This document shows positions 10,576-21,909 of a stretch of DNA of 64,000 nt, in pieces. The stretch covers positions 356,041,486 through 356,105,485 of the forward strand of contig CM061142.1 in assembly GCA_030789695.1 (NCBI GenBank). The letters run 5' to 3'. Within the stretch, counting starts at the first letter, position 1. Each line of letters opens with the position of its first letter. The position numbers and the translations under genes are program-made. Below the pieces are notes generated by a model. It worked only from the letters and a program-made list of their open reading frames with translations, made no database searches and was not told the DNA's origin. The DNA is from Scilla litardierei. Taxonomy: Eukaryota; Streptophyta; Magnoliopsida; Asparagales; Asparagaceae.

Positions 10576-13500
10576 TGTCACGCCCCGCTTCCCAAAATGG
10601 ACGGAAGCGGAACGTGACGAGGCCCGATTAGGCCAGAGCTTTAGAAGCTCGGACCCAATAAGTGTCTGTAGATGTACCATTTGTAAAAGTTTCAGGTTCT
10701 TGCATTATTATAGTTCGAAACAACAGAAAGTACGGAAAGGAAGATGCATTCATTAACTTAGAGATATAATATCCGACAAGTACAAAGTCTAAAAAAAAGC
10801 CTAAGCGTGGCAACAAAAGTTTTAAAAACAAACCTAAAAACCTCTGAAAGTGGCGACTAAAAGACCTCAAGGTCTGATCCTCGTCAGGCACGAACTCTGG
10901 ATCAACGTCCTCGGCTCCTCGTGCGCCAGTGCGTCTGCCTCGTCCACGAACTCTGGCTGAGCACCTGACGTACAACACCCAAGAAAAAGGAACTGTACGT
11001 CAGGTAAAGTCTACAAGAAGGGTTAGACTTCACTGTAAATGCACCGAACTTTAAACAACGGTTTACTGGTTGATTAACATGCTGAGGTTCTTTTACACAA
11101 CAGTTTACTGGTTGATTAGCATGCTGTGGTTATAACAGGGTAACACAACAGGAAGTAACGTAGCAGGAAAGTAAAACGGGACAAGTAGTAGTCGTAGCGT
11201 GTGCTACCGACTACGGGGACTAACCTACAGGTGTCAAGACAAGACGGGACGTGACGGGACAAGACAGGACAAACAGGACGGGACAAGACAAGACAAGTGT
11301 GACACGAAGGGTTCACGCCTTACGGTTCGAGGGGGATCAGACCCTCTTGCCGTGCGCACGCTCAACCCTACCCCAACCCATGAACTCAGGACAAGAAGTA
11401 CAGGGATCACTTCCGCTAGGGAAGCATCCGAAACGCCCGCAGGCTTTTTGTGTAACAGGGATCACTTCCGCAAGGAAAGCATCCGAAACGCCCGAAGGCT
11501 TTTTGTATAACAGGGATCACTTCCGCAAGGAAAGCATCCGAAACGCCCGCAGGCTTTTTGTATAACAGTCACGGGGATCACTCTCGCATGGAGAGCATCC
11601 GAAACGCCCGAAGGCTTTTTGTGTAACAGGGACATGACATGACAAGTGTAAGGAATTGTTATTCTAGGGTGTCCACACGCACGCACACACAAGATAGCCC
11701 TACGGTGTCAAAAGTTGTTGTTTGTCGAGCTTAGACTTCGTCGTCAAGTCTAAGTCATCAGGGGCGTCCCGGACGCTATCATTTCACGTCCGGTTCTATA
11801 CATTCACAGTCTAACAGTTCTAGCAATCTAAGACCAAAGCACGGTCAAAAACGCAAGTGGGTACACTTGCCTGAAATGGCGAGTGTGTCGTCCTCTCGAA
11901 GCGTCTCGTCCAAGCGTCTCTTCTGCAGAAGTCCGTCTGAAATATCGCCACGGCGACGATGTCAGGTCTCAAATTTATCAAATCCTATTAGGTTTCATTT
12001 CTAGGTTTTCGGGACTATCCAATTCGTCAAAAGTCACTTTCTGATGTTCAGCCTAATCGACGATTCTATCCTATGTGCACAGTTCAAAAGTCCAATCGTC
12101 GAATCTACAGTTTCACAACGTTTTCAGAGCGCAGAAAATAAATTTAGTTACAGATGTCCGATTTTTAGTTAAGGTTCAGTTTTGCTACGGTGTGGGTTTC
12201 GCTACGAGTTTCGGGGTACCAACCTGAATGATGTTCACGCGGGGATCGGTGTCGGATCCGGAAATGGCAACGGATCGCGTCGACTACGTTTCCGGAATGT
12301 CTGATCGATGCGATTCTGGGTATCCAGGAGGTAGTAGCGAGATGAAAGATTAATCTGCAACATCGAATTAATAATCAAACTATGGAATTTTAACCAATAA
12401 ATTTCTATTAAACCCAACTCAAAATATACTGCCCAACTACTAACACATAAAAATCGCTAATATCTAATACTTGTATTAAAATAGTATACTATAGTAAATA
12501 ACATGCAGCACTCGTACCAACATTTACTTACTAACCATCTTACTAATAAATTATATCACTAACTTAACAATAACACCTCCAAGTGCCATTGCATGTGACT
12601 GTTACTTGTGTTATAAGTATTAATCATCATACAACCAACCATTGTGACTACATGAGCAGATGAAGTTACTAGTACGTTAACGTGATGGGCATACATCGAG
12701 GTACAGTTAGGCTAGGTTACAAATAATCAAGGGACTGTATATTAAATGACTTACGCATGGGAAGTCGCTTCTCCCTCCCGTGATTGCGGGTGGCAGTTCG
12801 TGATGGGGCTCCGGCGTCAGAATCGGGGACGGGGAGGTGGCTCTCGCGGCTGAGGGGAGATCTGCACGGCGGCTGAGGGTTGCGCGGGGAGCGGCAACAG
12901 CAGCGGCGGGGTCTCGCAGGTGGAGTAGAGAGGGAGGCGGCGTGGCGGCGACGGGCTGGCCGACAGGCGCTGCGGATGGGGGTGCTACGGTCTCGGAGAG
13001 GGGGAGAGGCGGCGATCGCGTCGAGATGTGATGATCGGCGGTGACATCGGGGATCGGGGACAGGGCTCGACGACGTCGGAGCGACGCGAGGCCGAGGGGA
13101 GATGGCCGTGGAGAGGCGATCGTGCGGCTGCGAGGGTGGGATCTCGCCGTGGAAGGCGGCGAGGCGATTTCGAGAGGGGGCGGCTGCCTCTCGCTTGGTC
13201 GCCGGCGGGTATCGGGCTCGGGGTTGCCGATGTGACGTCGAGCGGAGGAGACCTCTCGCGGGGGAGGCGTGACGACGAGTTCTCGCGGTGGAGAAGGAGA
13301 TCGGAGGGGGAGCTTGCGGGCTGCGGCGGCGCCTCGCCGTGAGCACGAGGGAGGAGAGGTGAGAGGGAAATCGGGGGATTTTTGGGGTTTTCGTTTTGGG
13401 GCCGGCGGCTGAGAGATTTCCTAGGGTTAGGGTAAAGTTAGGGTTAGAGTTTAGGATTTATTGTTATATAATAATAGGGGTTTGCTAAATAGGCATATGA

Positions 13501-14045
13501 TATGGGTAAAATAGGAGAAGGGTATAAGGATGGAGTGTGCACAAAAGGGGAAATCCTAGGGGAGGTTAGAGAAACGGTTTAGGGAAGATTTTAAAATGAT
13601 TTTAAAAGAGGTTTAGCCAGATTTGGCTAACAATTTCGAAATTTGAAACTGATTGGGGAAAAATCGACGGTCGAGGTTATTCCGGGCGATATCTTTCAAT
13701 CCAGGCGTCAGAAAAATAATCCGAAAATACCGGGGTGATCGTGGAGACGAGACGCATAGATCTACGGAGCCTGATCATGCGTAACGCCTACCAAGAATTT
13801 ACGTAAAATTGGAAACGGCGTTTCGAGTCAAAAGACTAAAACGCCCCTATCGTTCAAAGTTGTTTCGCGAGAAAACGAGCAGTGAAAAGACGTTCCCAAT
13901 AATTACAATAAAATCCAACACCCCGAAACGATCGCAACAGCATATCGCATCGCATATGCCGGAGCTCGGAAAAAGCCAAATAAAATACGTGCACGAAAAG
14001 TACGTGTACGTAGAAAATACGAACGGTCGGAAAGCGGCCGTTACA
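10576..14045 (-). repeat. LARD1 5' LTR
   Basis: Same length (3470 bp) and layout as 4245-7714, including the 55-bp repeats at 11400-11625 and the GC-rich leader at 12717-13346. It ends CCGTTACA at 14045 followed by the aacct target duplication. Confidence 0.85.
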
Positions 14046-14050
14046 AACCT

Positions 14051-14736
14051 GCAATGTTTGACCTCTAGTTTAGCATGCTAGCTTTTAATTGATGATTGCT
14101 ATGTTACTTCATCTTGGAGCCCAGTATATAACTCATTTATACTCATTTTATAGTCCCTGGATTATGATGTTTTCTCACTATTCTCATTATGATTGAAAGC
14201 AACATGCAACCTCTTGCATCATTTGTAAGTTAGTTGGGGGATGGTGATAATTTGAACTATCTGGTTAAATGTGTTGCAAGTATGGGATAATATGGAATAT
14301 CAGAGAGGTATGGAATTGCTAGCTTGACATGTGGAACACCTATATACAAATTTTTAATAATTAGATATCTGATATTGTTTGTTCTGATTAAAGGTGTTGA
14401 CATGTGGACAAATTAAAAGTTGGCTTTTGGCTAGCAATTCCATACTGCACGATTATTAGTTTGCAGGTGAATCACTCCTGTGGGCTACGTGGCCTAATGA
14501 GTGAGATTTGCAAGATTATTAACCTAACATCACTCATATTTCTCTGATATTCTTGCAACACATATCTGATATGGTTTGTTAATAATTAAATATTCTTGCA
14601 ACACATATCTGATATGCTATACAATTTTTAAATAATTAGATATCTGATATTGTTTATTCTGATAGAAGGTGTTGACATGTGGACAAATTAAAAGTAGGAT
14701 TTTGGCAAGCAATTAAAAGTAGGCTTTTTGGCACTG
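14051..14736. repeat. Helitron cargo between LARD1 and element B, with a 92-bp duplication
   Basis: Bases 14349-14441 and 14622-14713 are diverged direct copies sharing ttagatatctgatattgttt and ggtgttgacatgtggacaaa. No coding sequence is recognised. Peroxidase exons resume at 35409 on the other side of element B, so this stretch could be intron or upstream sequence of that fragment. Confidence 0.5.
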
Positions 14737-15099
14737 GTTATTGATCGCTCCGGATATACACCCAAAGAACGGTTGTAGTTTTACCGCAAGTGCACGGTGT
14801 AGCAGCGAGCGGGTATCGAACACAGGGAGGACGAATGACTGTGCTTGCTCCGAATCAACCTGGCTATTTGAGAACAGAGAAAATTGACTTGGGCGATCCT
14901 GTCACAATCGTCAGACAAATGTGCGAAATATCAAATCAAATAAAGTACGTCTAGGGAATGGGGAATTCCCGCTACTCACCGTATTTCATAAACGTGGTTC
15001 GTCGGTATCAAAATTGCTAGAAATAGAATTCGGATGAACTAGTTGCAACTGAATGTAGAACCAAGCTCACGCTCTCGCGCTGTTGCCGGTCTATAGCTA

Positions 15100-15402
15100 T
15101 CCTAGGTTTGGGTCCAATCTCTTGCAAACCCTAGCCTAGGGAAGCTAGCATTAGGATCAATATCATCGTCCAATTGCGCACCGAGCCCAATCTCTTGCAA
15201 ACTCGGTCCACAATCTAAATTAGGATAGTTCCTACCCGTCCAATCTCTTGCAAACGGGTATTGGCATGGAATTGCAATCGGAAATCCTGGTATCGGTCCA
15301 ATCTCTTGCAAACCGATACTTCGAAAATCCGACCCCAACCCAATTCGGATTTCTAGGTCTTCCTATCAAATTGGGACCCAATCTCTTGCAAATCCCAATT
15401 GA
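15100..15402 (-). repeat. Five stem-loop cassettes with constant loop (3' LTR copy)
   Basis: CCAATCTCTTGCAAA occurs exactly at 15114-15128, 15187-15201, 15240-15254, 15298-15312 and 15378-15392. Each copy is flanked by different but mutually complementary arms: GGGT/ACCC, ACCGAG/CTCGGT, TACCCG/CGGGTA, GTATCGG/CCGATAC, AATTGGGA/TCCCAATT. The stems differ while pairing is kept, as expected if an RNA fold matters. The region is downstream of the LTR TATA box, so it would be in the transcribed leader. The second LTR has the array at 33885-34187. Confidence 0.8.
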
Positions 15403-15791
15403 TATGAATTCCTAGCTATCCGTAGTAAATCGATCCCAATCTAATCCCTAATAGTAATTCTAGCTCAATTTCTACCAATTCATCACAAATAGGAAATAGG
15501 GCTTGTAGGGTTCATCCCCGCGCCCCAAGACGTGGAGACTACTCACAAATCCTAGCAATAGCACAAAAATAATCAACGAAATAAGCAATAGAATTCATCA
15601 CAAATATTGAGATAAACAATAAAAATAGAATTTTTAGGGAAGAGAGATGCAAACCAATGGAGTTCTTCAATTTAATCCAACAAAAATCCAAGTTTTTCCT
15701 CTTCTCCAATCACAATAATAAAGCTAAAAAGTAATCTAAAAAGCTGCAAAAAATCTAAGAGATGGCTCTCTAAACTAGGGTAAAAACAGGG

Positions 15792-15800
15792 CTTAAATAG
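15792..15800 (-). promoter_or_regulatory. TATA-like box of element B 3' LTR
   Basis: Minus strand CTATTTAAG, about 85 bp downstream of the palindrome cluster. The copy in the 5' LTR is 34577-34585, and that one would drive the genomic RNA. Confidence 0.45.
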
Positions 15801-15884
15801 CCCCAAAAATCGTCCAAAAATCGTGACCAAAATACCCCTGCACAGCCTGTTTTCCGCAGTTTTCGCTACAGGCAGCGCATCGCA

Positions 15885-16263
15885 CTCGGCCGAGTGACAA
15901 AAGTCGCTCGGCCGAGTGAAAACCCTGCAATTTTCCAGTAAGTCGGGGCTTTCAGGGGTCTTCAGTTCGGGGGCGGCTCGGCCGAGTGAGTTGTCGTCAC
16001 TCGGCCGATGGCTTCACTGCACTCGGGCGGACGTGATATACCACTCGGCCGAGTGGGTCTTCTGAAGCTCATGCAGCAGAAAAACAGTAACTTCGATGTT
16101 TTGGAAGGGCTTCGTCTGGGCGCCACTCGGGCGGACGTGGTATCGTCACTCGGCCGAGTGGGTCTTCTGTGCTCGGCCGAGTGCACAGGTAACTCGTGTC
16201 TGAAGTGGTCGGCCGAGCAGTGTCTCGCTGGTCGGCCGAGTGGCTCCTCCACTCGGCCGAGTG
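15885..16263 (-). repeat. CTCGGCCGAG palindrome cluster, element B U3 (3' LTR)
   Basis: About ten near-copies of the 14-bp palindrome CACTCGGCCGAGTG at irregular spacing, some truncated. The same cluster is in the 5' LTR (34670-35048) and inside the element at 21251-21585. Confidence 0.85.
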
Positions 16264-16557
16264 GGACACAAAAAATGCCCAATCTGCTTATTTTGGCCTC
16301 CTCTTCGCTCCTGCGACGTCATTCTTCTTCCGCTCCTCTCCAACAGCAAAATACCCCTCGGGGAGGTCGTCGGTGACCGTCTAGAGTAAGCGCATCTCGG
16401 GATCACTCCAAATCGCGCCAAATCACCTGAAATGCGACAAAAACAACAAATCGTGAAAAGCATCGCAATATCGTCGATATATCGTGAAAAACACGATTTG
16501 GGTGATCTAAATGGCATGCAAACATGCGGAAAAAAGGTGTAAAATAAGGAGTGATCA

Positions 16558-16570
16558 AAATCCCCCAAGC
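16558..16570 (-). other. Element B polypurine tract
   Basis: aaatcccccaagc on the plus strand gives the minus-strand purine run gcttgggggattt abutting TGATCAC. Equivalent to 1760-1771 in element A. Confidence 0.75.
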
Positions 16571-18480
16571 TTGCCTCTTACTCGTCCTCGAGGAAGATAA
16601 GTAAAAGGCGAACCCGGTGGATTCGGAAAATGAAAACGGCGAAAAAAAATGGAAAAAGAAAAACGAAGAAGAATGAAAACGAAATGAAAATAAAGAAGAA
16701 AGAAAGAAAGAAAGAAAGAAGCGAAGAGGTAGGATGCTAGATCATTTTCTCAGGACGTGGGTTTCACTTACTCTTATAGCATGCACCGAATGAAAAACTC
16801 ATGTCAAATGATTTTATTTTGATATCATAGTATAATAATGCAAATAGAGATAGAAAACCCACGAAAAGCGATATAATCATGAAAAACGGAATGATTTTAA
16901 AATTAACGTCGTCTGAATCATTTAAAGCGGTATACATATCACAGATCACACACTTTTCAATTGAACGCTTTCTATCTGGAGTATAAGAGTATCACACTAT
17001 AGAGTAGGGAGAATAGAAAAGTATGGATTTCATGAAATGAACGCTAGGCTTAGATTTCTGGATTTCGTAAAACTAAAAATAATCTCACCGAGTATAGAAT
17101 ATTACTTAGCCTAGGTTGTCGTGCGATGTCAAGTAGTCACTCTCTCACACATCAATGGATCCCCTCCCCCAAGCTTATCTATAAGCGTGGTGGCATAAAA
17201 AATATTTACATCCCCATTTATTATACATATAGCTCCAAAAGCAACGAAAAGAAAGAAGAAAGAAAGAAGGTGAGATGGGATCTTTTATTGAGGATTTTTT
17301 TTTTTTTCGATGCAATAAGCAATATATACACAACGATCCCAACTCAGAGAGATAATGATGTACAAGAATGTTTTTTTTTGAATAAGAGATTTGGAGCTAG
17401 GAATTAGTAGCGGGGGAAAATGCCATAAAATAGAATCACTAAGGGGAGATTCACCAATGATTTTAAAAGTAGAGAAATGATGTTCAAGATTTGTGGAGAA
17501 AGAAATAAACATAACTCTCGGTTCACTCTATAAGACATGCACGACAACTTCAGCAAGGTAATCTAATCTACTCAGTTTCGATCACAAAAAAGCTAACTAA
17601 TCCAGATGTATCATAGCTAACATCATTCAATCATCCTGAAGTGAAGTGTACAATTCATGCATATAGAAGTGATATAGGAAAAGAAAGTCAGTACTCCAGA
17701 TATAAGCATTCAATGCGTGAATCTTGGTGTGTTTTCTGTGATAGCATACATATGAATATTCAGACTTAGCTAATAATAAAATTTCATCCATTTTCATGCG
17801 GAAAAAGGTGTGGGTTACTATTCTAAGTGCAAAGCAAGTCATAGTATCTGATATCTGAAATAAAACCTAAGACATGACAAATATAGCATGCATATAGAAT
17901 AAGCTAAATCCAACGTCATCATCATCACAGAAAAGTCATCTCTAGCATGAGATGAAAAAGAAATAAAGATAAAGGGAAAATAGAAACTATGCAATGCGGC
18001 ACACAGGAAAATAAGAAAAACGTGATGCATGGCAAAATAAAAGAAAAACGATGAAAAATAAGTGCAAAAGCGAAAAAATGGTGAGAAAAACTAAAAATAA
18101 AGGTGGCAAATCGAAAAAGAACGTGAGAACTCACTCCCCCAAGCTAAATGGCACAGTGTCCTCAATGTGCAAAGTGTGGCACACCGAGAGACAAGCGATG
18201 GGAGGGGCAAGTGAGGATGCATGCATGGAAGAATGAAAAGAAAAAGGTAAAATAAAGAAATGAAAATATGATGCGGACATGATGCATGCACAGATAGGAG
18301 CGATACATAGATATAAGTGTCACCAAAAACTCTCCCTCTCTCCCAGAATGGATATAAAAAGATATGAGCAAAAAGAGAATACCATAATAAGTGAGGGGAG
18401 GGGGGTGGACAAAAAGTGCAACAGGACCCAGCGGAAACGGGTAGCACAACGGCAGGAATGGATCAAGGCATCAAGGGTGC
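16571..18480 (-). mobile_element. Element B 3' untranslated internal region
   Basis: A non-coding tract between the accessory ORF and the 3' LTR. It contains an (aaag)n microsatellite near 16697-16725 and three further cccccaagct-type blocks (17165, 18135 and the terminal one). Element A has the same blocks at 43455 and 43712. I see no gene. Confidence 0.6.
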
Positions 18481-20663
18481 CTAAGAAGGTGGTGATGCGC
18501 CGTCTCCGTCCTGAGGCGGCGGTGGTGGTGGTGGTGGTGTAGGCTGCTGAGCTGGGGTGGGCGTGGAAGTGGAAGCAGGTCTAGTGTGTGTGGAAGTGTG
18601 TGTGGGAACCTGCTGGGTGGGTGGGGGTACGCGTGGGAGACGCTCCAAGACCTGTGTAAGGCAGTAGTGGATCTGGGGGATCAGCTCGAAGCGTCCAGCC
18701 ATCGCAGAGACGGTGGAGGACAGGGTCCTAAGGTCACCTCTAAGACCACTCACCGCCAACTCAAGAGCATGTATGCTCTGCAGTACAGTGTCGGGTGGGG
18801 TGGTGCAGAGGGACGCACCGGTCTAGGCTGTGCAGGGCGAGGCTGGCGTACGCGAGTGGAGTATGTAACGGGCTCAGCAGGGAAGGGGACAAAAGGTGCC
18901 GCGCCTGCAAATGTGGGCCTGGCCTCAGTGTGAGGCCGGGGCACCGGCTGGTGGGAAGTGGAGGCAGCGGCAGCGAAAGAAGTGTGCAAAAGTGGCGACG
19001 AGGCGGCCGGAGAGGTCAGTGGCACAGAAGTGTGGACAGACGCCACGACACTCTCGGAAAATACAGCGGGGGTGGAGACAGAGGTAACTACCGCTGGGGC
19101 GGAACTGTGTGGACAAAAAGGCGCAACCCCAGCGGAGATCATGCTAGCCATGGTCTCGACGACCGCGGCAAACGAGGGCTCCCCACTCTCGACAAAGGTC
19201 GGCGGGCGCTCGGGGAGAGCGGAGCAAAGAGGCTCCACGGACAGAGGGCCAGAGGTGGCAGTGGGAGTGGTGGGGACAGCCTCGGAAGTGGTGACAGTGG
19301 TGGAAGTGGGCTCGGCAAAAGTACTCTCGACACCGACAGCGGTGTCAGGAGCAGCGGAAACATCTGGTATGGGCTGAGGGGCCACTGGGTCAACAGGGTC
19401 GGCGGCAGGCTCGGCAGGGTGTGCAGCAGGGTCTGCGGGGGCAGCGTGGGCAGCGTGGGCCTGCTCGGCCTCCTCGGCCTCGAGCACGTAGGCGGCGGGG
19501 ATGAGAACATCCATCGCCGGGAGCCAGTCGACGTGGGCTGGTGTAATCTGAGTCCGAGCAGGGCTCGGGAGAATCATGTAGTCGGCACCGTAAGGGCCGT
19601 GCAACCAGACCCAGTGACGCTCACCATGCGGACGAAGCATCTTCATCCGGGCCATAACGTCTATCGACAGAGAAGTGGGGCCCGGGACGCGTCGCAAGTC
19701 GTCAGGTAGGTCCTCGCCGGTCATCATGGTAAGCAAAGTGATCAGACCGCCACAGCAGATCGGTGAGCGAGCGCCCACCGATACAATGATGCGGTCTAAA
19801 AACCAAGCCGCAATGTCGATCACGACGGCGGGGACAAGCTCGTGTCCATCCCTAGATAGAGCTCTGGGACGTGTCATCGCATAGAGCATGTAGAGCTCTG
19901 GCGTAGACATCGTGCCCGGCTCATATCTGGCCAAAAAGGTGGTCGCCATGAGGCGCTGGGCTATGCGTAGGCAGGGGTGGACAATGGCCGAGGCCTTGGC
20001 CCTACTAGGGTCAAAGGCGGCGTGGTGGCCTGTAATCCGGGCCCAGAAGGCACCGGCGTCAAAGGAAGGTGGGGGGATATGGGTAGGACCGTAACCGCGA
20101 TCGGCTCCGGGGACGGCGGGCCACGAGAAGAATGCTCTCATCATATCGAGAGTGACCTGGCACTCTCGATCCATGAACCGGAATGAGCATCCCTCATCGG
20201 TCCGAGCGATCGAACTCAAAACCTCAAGTGTCGGGCGGGTAAAAGTATCCGCCGACACCTGGAAAAAATCTCGCCAGCCCACGTTGTCGTACAACGTGAG
20301 CATCCCCTCTAGTACCCCCAGGCGTCCTAGGTCAGCGAGGTGTGCAAACCTGGAGGGTACGATCGAGCGCTGGGAGATACGCTCGAAGACGGCGCGGTGT
20401 GCGTCGTCTCGGAACGTAATCCCGAGCGGCCCGACCAGTGGAGCCGGTGGTGGTGGCTGTGGGTCGGCAGGGAGAGGCTGTGCGGGCTGTGGGTGCACTG
20501 CAGGCTGTGCGGGGTGTGCGTGGCCTGCAGGCTGTGCTGGGTGTGCGGGGTGTGTGGGGGACGGTGGAGGAGAGTCCTCCAACTCGTGGGAGGGGCCGGC
20601 ATCATCCGACCGCTTCCGCTTGGCGGAAGCTCTCTTCGACCGCGGCCGTGTCCGGGGCGGCAT
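18481..20663 (-). CDS. Accessory ORF of element B (plant retrotransposon accessory / ORF-1-like protein)
   Basis: An uninterrupted frame of 637 codons runs 20663-18750, and a further in-register segment (about 18785-18481) follows a probable frameshift. The N-terminus (about residues 1-30) is Arg/Lys-rich and may be a nuclear-targeting region; a Pro/Ala/His/Gln spacer follows, then a central globular part (about 85-390). Next come an Ala/Pro/Thr/Ser-rich stretch and, after the frameshift, a short amphipathic helix/coiled coil with a polyproline tail. The central part resembles what is annotated as Athila ORF-1 or 'putative plant transposon protein' domains; I infer this from pattern and have not searched. 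Element A (43807-45720) and the Copia element (58155-59522) carry proteins with the same layout. An LTR-like promoter lies about 570 bp upstream. Function unknown. Confidence 0.6.
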
Positions 20664-21235
20664 ATCGGCCCCGAGCGCGCACCGAAAAACGTGAAAAGTG
20701 TGGCGTGTGCAAAAAGAATGGAAAGAGTATACCCAAACACGCCGCGAGTGCTAAGCAGTGGAAGCGTGCGAAGTCCGTGCCTCCACGAAGTCCAAAACAG
20801 CTCGTAGAAGCTCCCCTGAGCTCCCCTAAGCTCCAAAAAGTAACCTGCGCATGAAAAAGCGATATCAGCGGGTAATAATCAAAATGTATGGAGCAATAGG
20901 GGTATAATGGATAGATATAGAAATTGATTTGGGTTAGGGGGGCGTTTAGCACATGGATCCTCAAGAAATACACGAAAAGAGGAGAAAACGGTGAAAACAG
21001 GGGTACCGGAGGTGATCGGATGGTCGGCCGCCGGCGGCGACTCGGGCGAGGCGTCGGCGGTGCTCGGCCGGCGGTGGCGGGCCGGGCGGCGGCGGGGCGG
21101 CGCTGGGCGGCGACGTGGCAGCGGCGGTCGGGCGAGTGAGGGGGAGAGCGAGGGGGGTTCGGGCGAGGGGAGCTGGAGCGTCGGGGGGTTTTGGGGTTTT
21201 TGCGTTTCGAAATCCGCGCCCCCCCCCCTCTGCCC

Positions 21236-21245
21236 TTTATATAAA
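21236..21245 (-). promoter_or_regulatory. Internal TATA box ahead of the accessory ORF, element B
   Basis: TTTATATAAA lies just downstream (minus sense) of the internal palindrome cluster and about 570 bp before the accessory ORF start at 20663. This repeats the LTR arrangement of cluster then TATA, so I infer a second, internal promoter. Confidence 0.5.
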
Positions 21246-21250
21246 AAAGT

Positions 21251-21585
21251 TACGACTCGGCTGAGTGACGTGGTCACTCGGCCGAGCGAGGCCAATGAAA
21301 ATTTCCTCCCCGCTATCGCTTCGGCCGAGTGGCTTTGCCAGCCTCGGCCGAGTGGAGTAGGTCCATTCGGCCGAGTGACTCAAGCTACTCGGTATGACTC
21401 GCCCTAGGAGGGTATCCGTTTCACTCGGCCGAGTGAATATATATACTCGGCCGAGTAGCAGTTGTATCGAAATCAAGAAAATAAACAGAGAGTTGGGTAC
21501 AGCAGACTTCCCTCGTTCGTGAGCGGCTCGGCCGGACGAACTTGTGTACTCGGCCGAGTGACTAGTATACTCGGCCGAGTGAGCC
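21251..21585 (-). repeat. Internal CTCGGCCGAG cluster, element B
   Basis: About ten copies or variants of CACTCGGCCGAGTG occur here, the same word as in the element's own LTRs, placed between the protease and the accessory ORF. Sequences between the words are not obviously copied from the LTR. Confidence 0.85.
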
Positions 21586-21909
21586 TTGTGTTCTGCTGCT
21601 TGTCTTCGTTTTGGCTCTAAACTCCGTCTTTCTTCCTCCAATCGATTGCATCCTCCTCCTAAGCATCGAGCGCCTTCTTGGGGCGCTCCTCGTCGACTCG
21701 TTCATCCTCCTCATGATCGATCTACCTATCTCCTCTCCTGTCAAGAAAAATAGGACCCGTTATCACAAAATTTTTGGGCGAACGACTCAAAACACCAAAA
21801 ATTTCTAAAACGAAAATAAAGAAAAAGTAAAAATAAAGCAAAAACCGTCAGGTTGCCTCCCGACAAGCGCTCGTTTAAGGTCGTGAGCTCGACCCCCTAT
21901 AATTTTCAA

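Larger units (their letters stand above)
4245..14045 (-). mobile_element. LARD1: large non-coding LTR retrotransposon
   Basis: Two LTRs of 3470 bp each (4245-7714 and 10576-14045), starting TGTCACG and ending CGTTACA, are flanked by the 5-bp duplication aacct (4240-4244 and 14046-14050), so the element is complete. The 2861-bp internal region has no gag or pol. That fits LARDs (large retrotransposon derivatives), which have long LTRs, a non-coding interior and mobilisation by a helper. Termini of the type AAGGTGGGTAGAA|TGTAACG resemble Gypsy Tekay-type ends. Orientation comes from the polypurine tract at 7715-7729. By-eye comparison of the LTRs finds about 37 mismatches (about 1.1%). Confidence 0.85.
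14742..16557 (-). repeat. Element B 3' LTR
   Basis: Starts TGATCGCTCC and ends GTGATCA. In the minus sense it comprises U3 with the CTCGGCCGAG cluster (16263-15885), a TATA-like box (15800), an R-U5 with five hairpin cassettes (15402-15100), and the conserved end containing taccgcaagtgcacggtg. Confidence 0.9.

Noticed and set aside
15885..16263. Palindrome cluster considered as assembly artefact or restriction-site concatemer
   Set aside because: The words are imperfect, irregularly spaced, present in both LTRs at 1% divergence and again internally, so they are genuine and older than the insertion.
18795..19709. Long plus-strand open frame (304 codons)
   Set aside because: It is the antisense of the GC-rich accessory ORF of element B, with Gly/Arg-rich low complexity typical of shadow frames.
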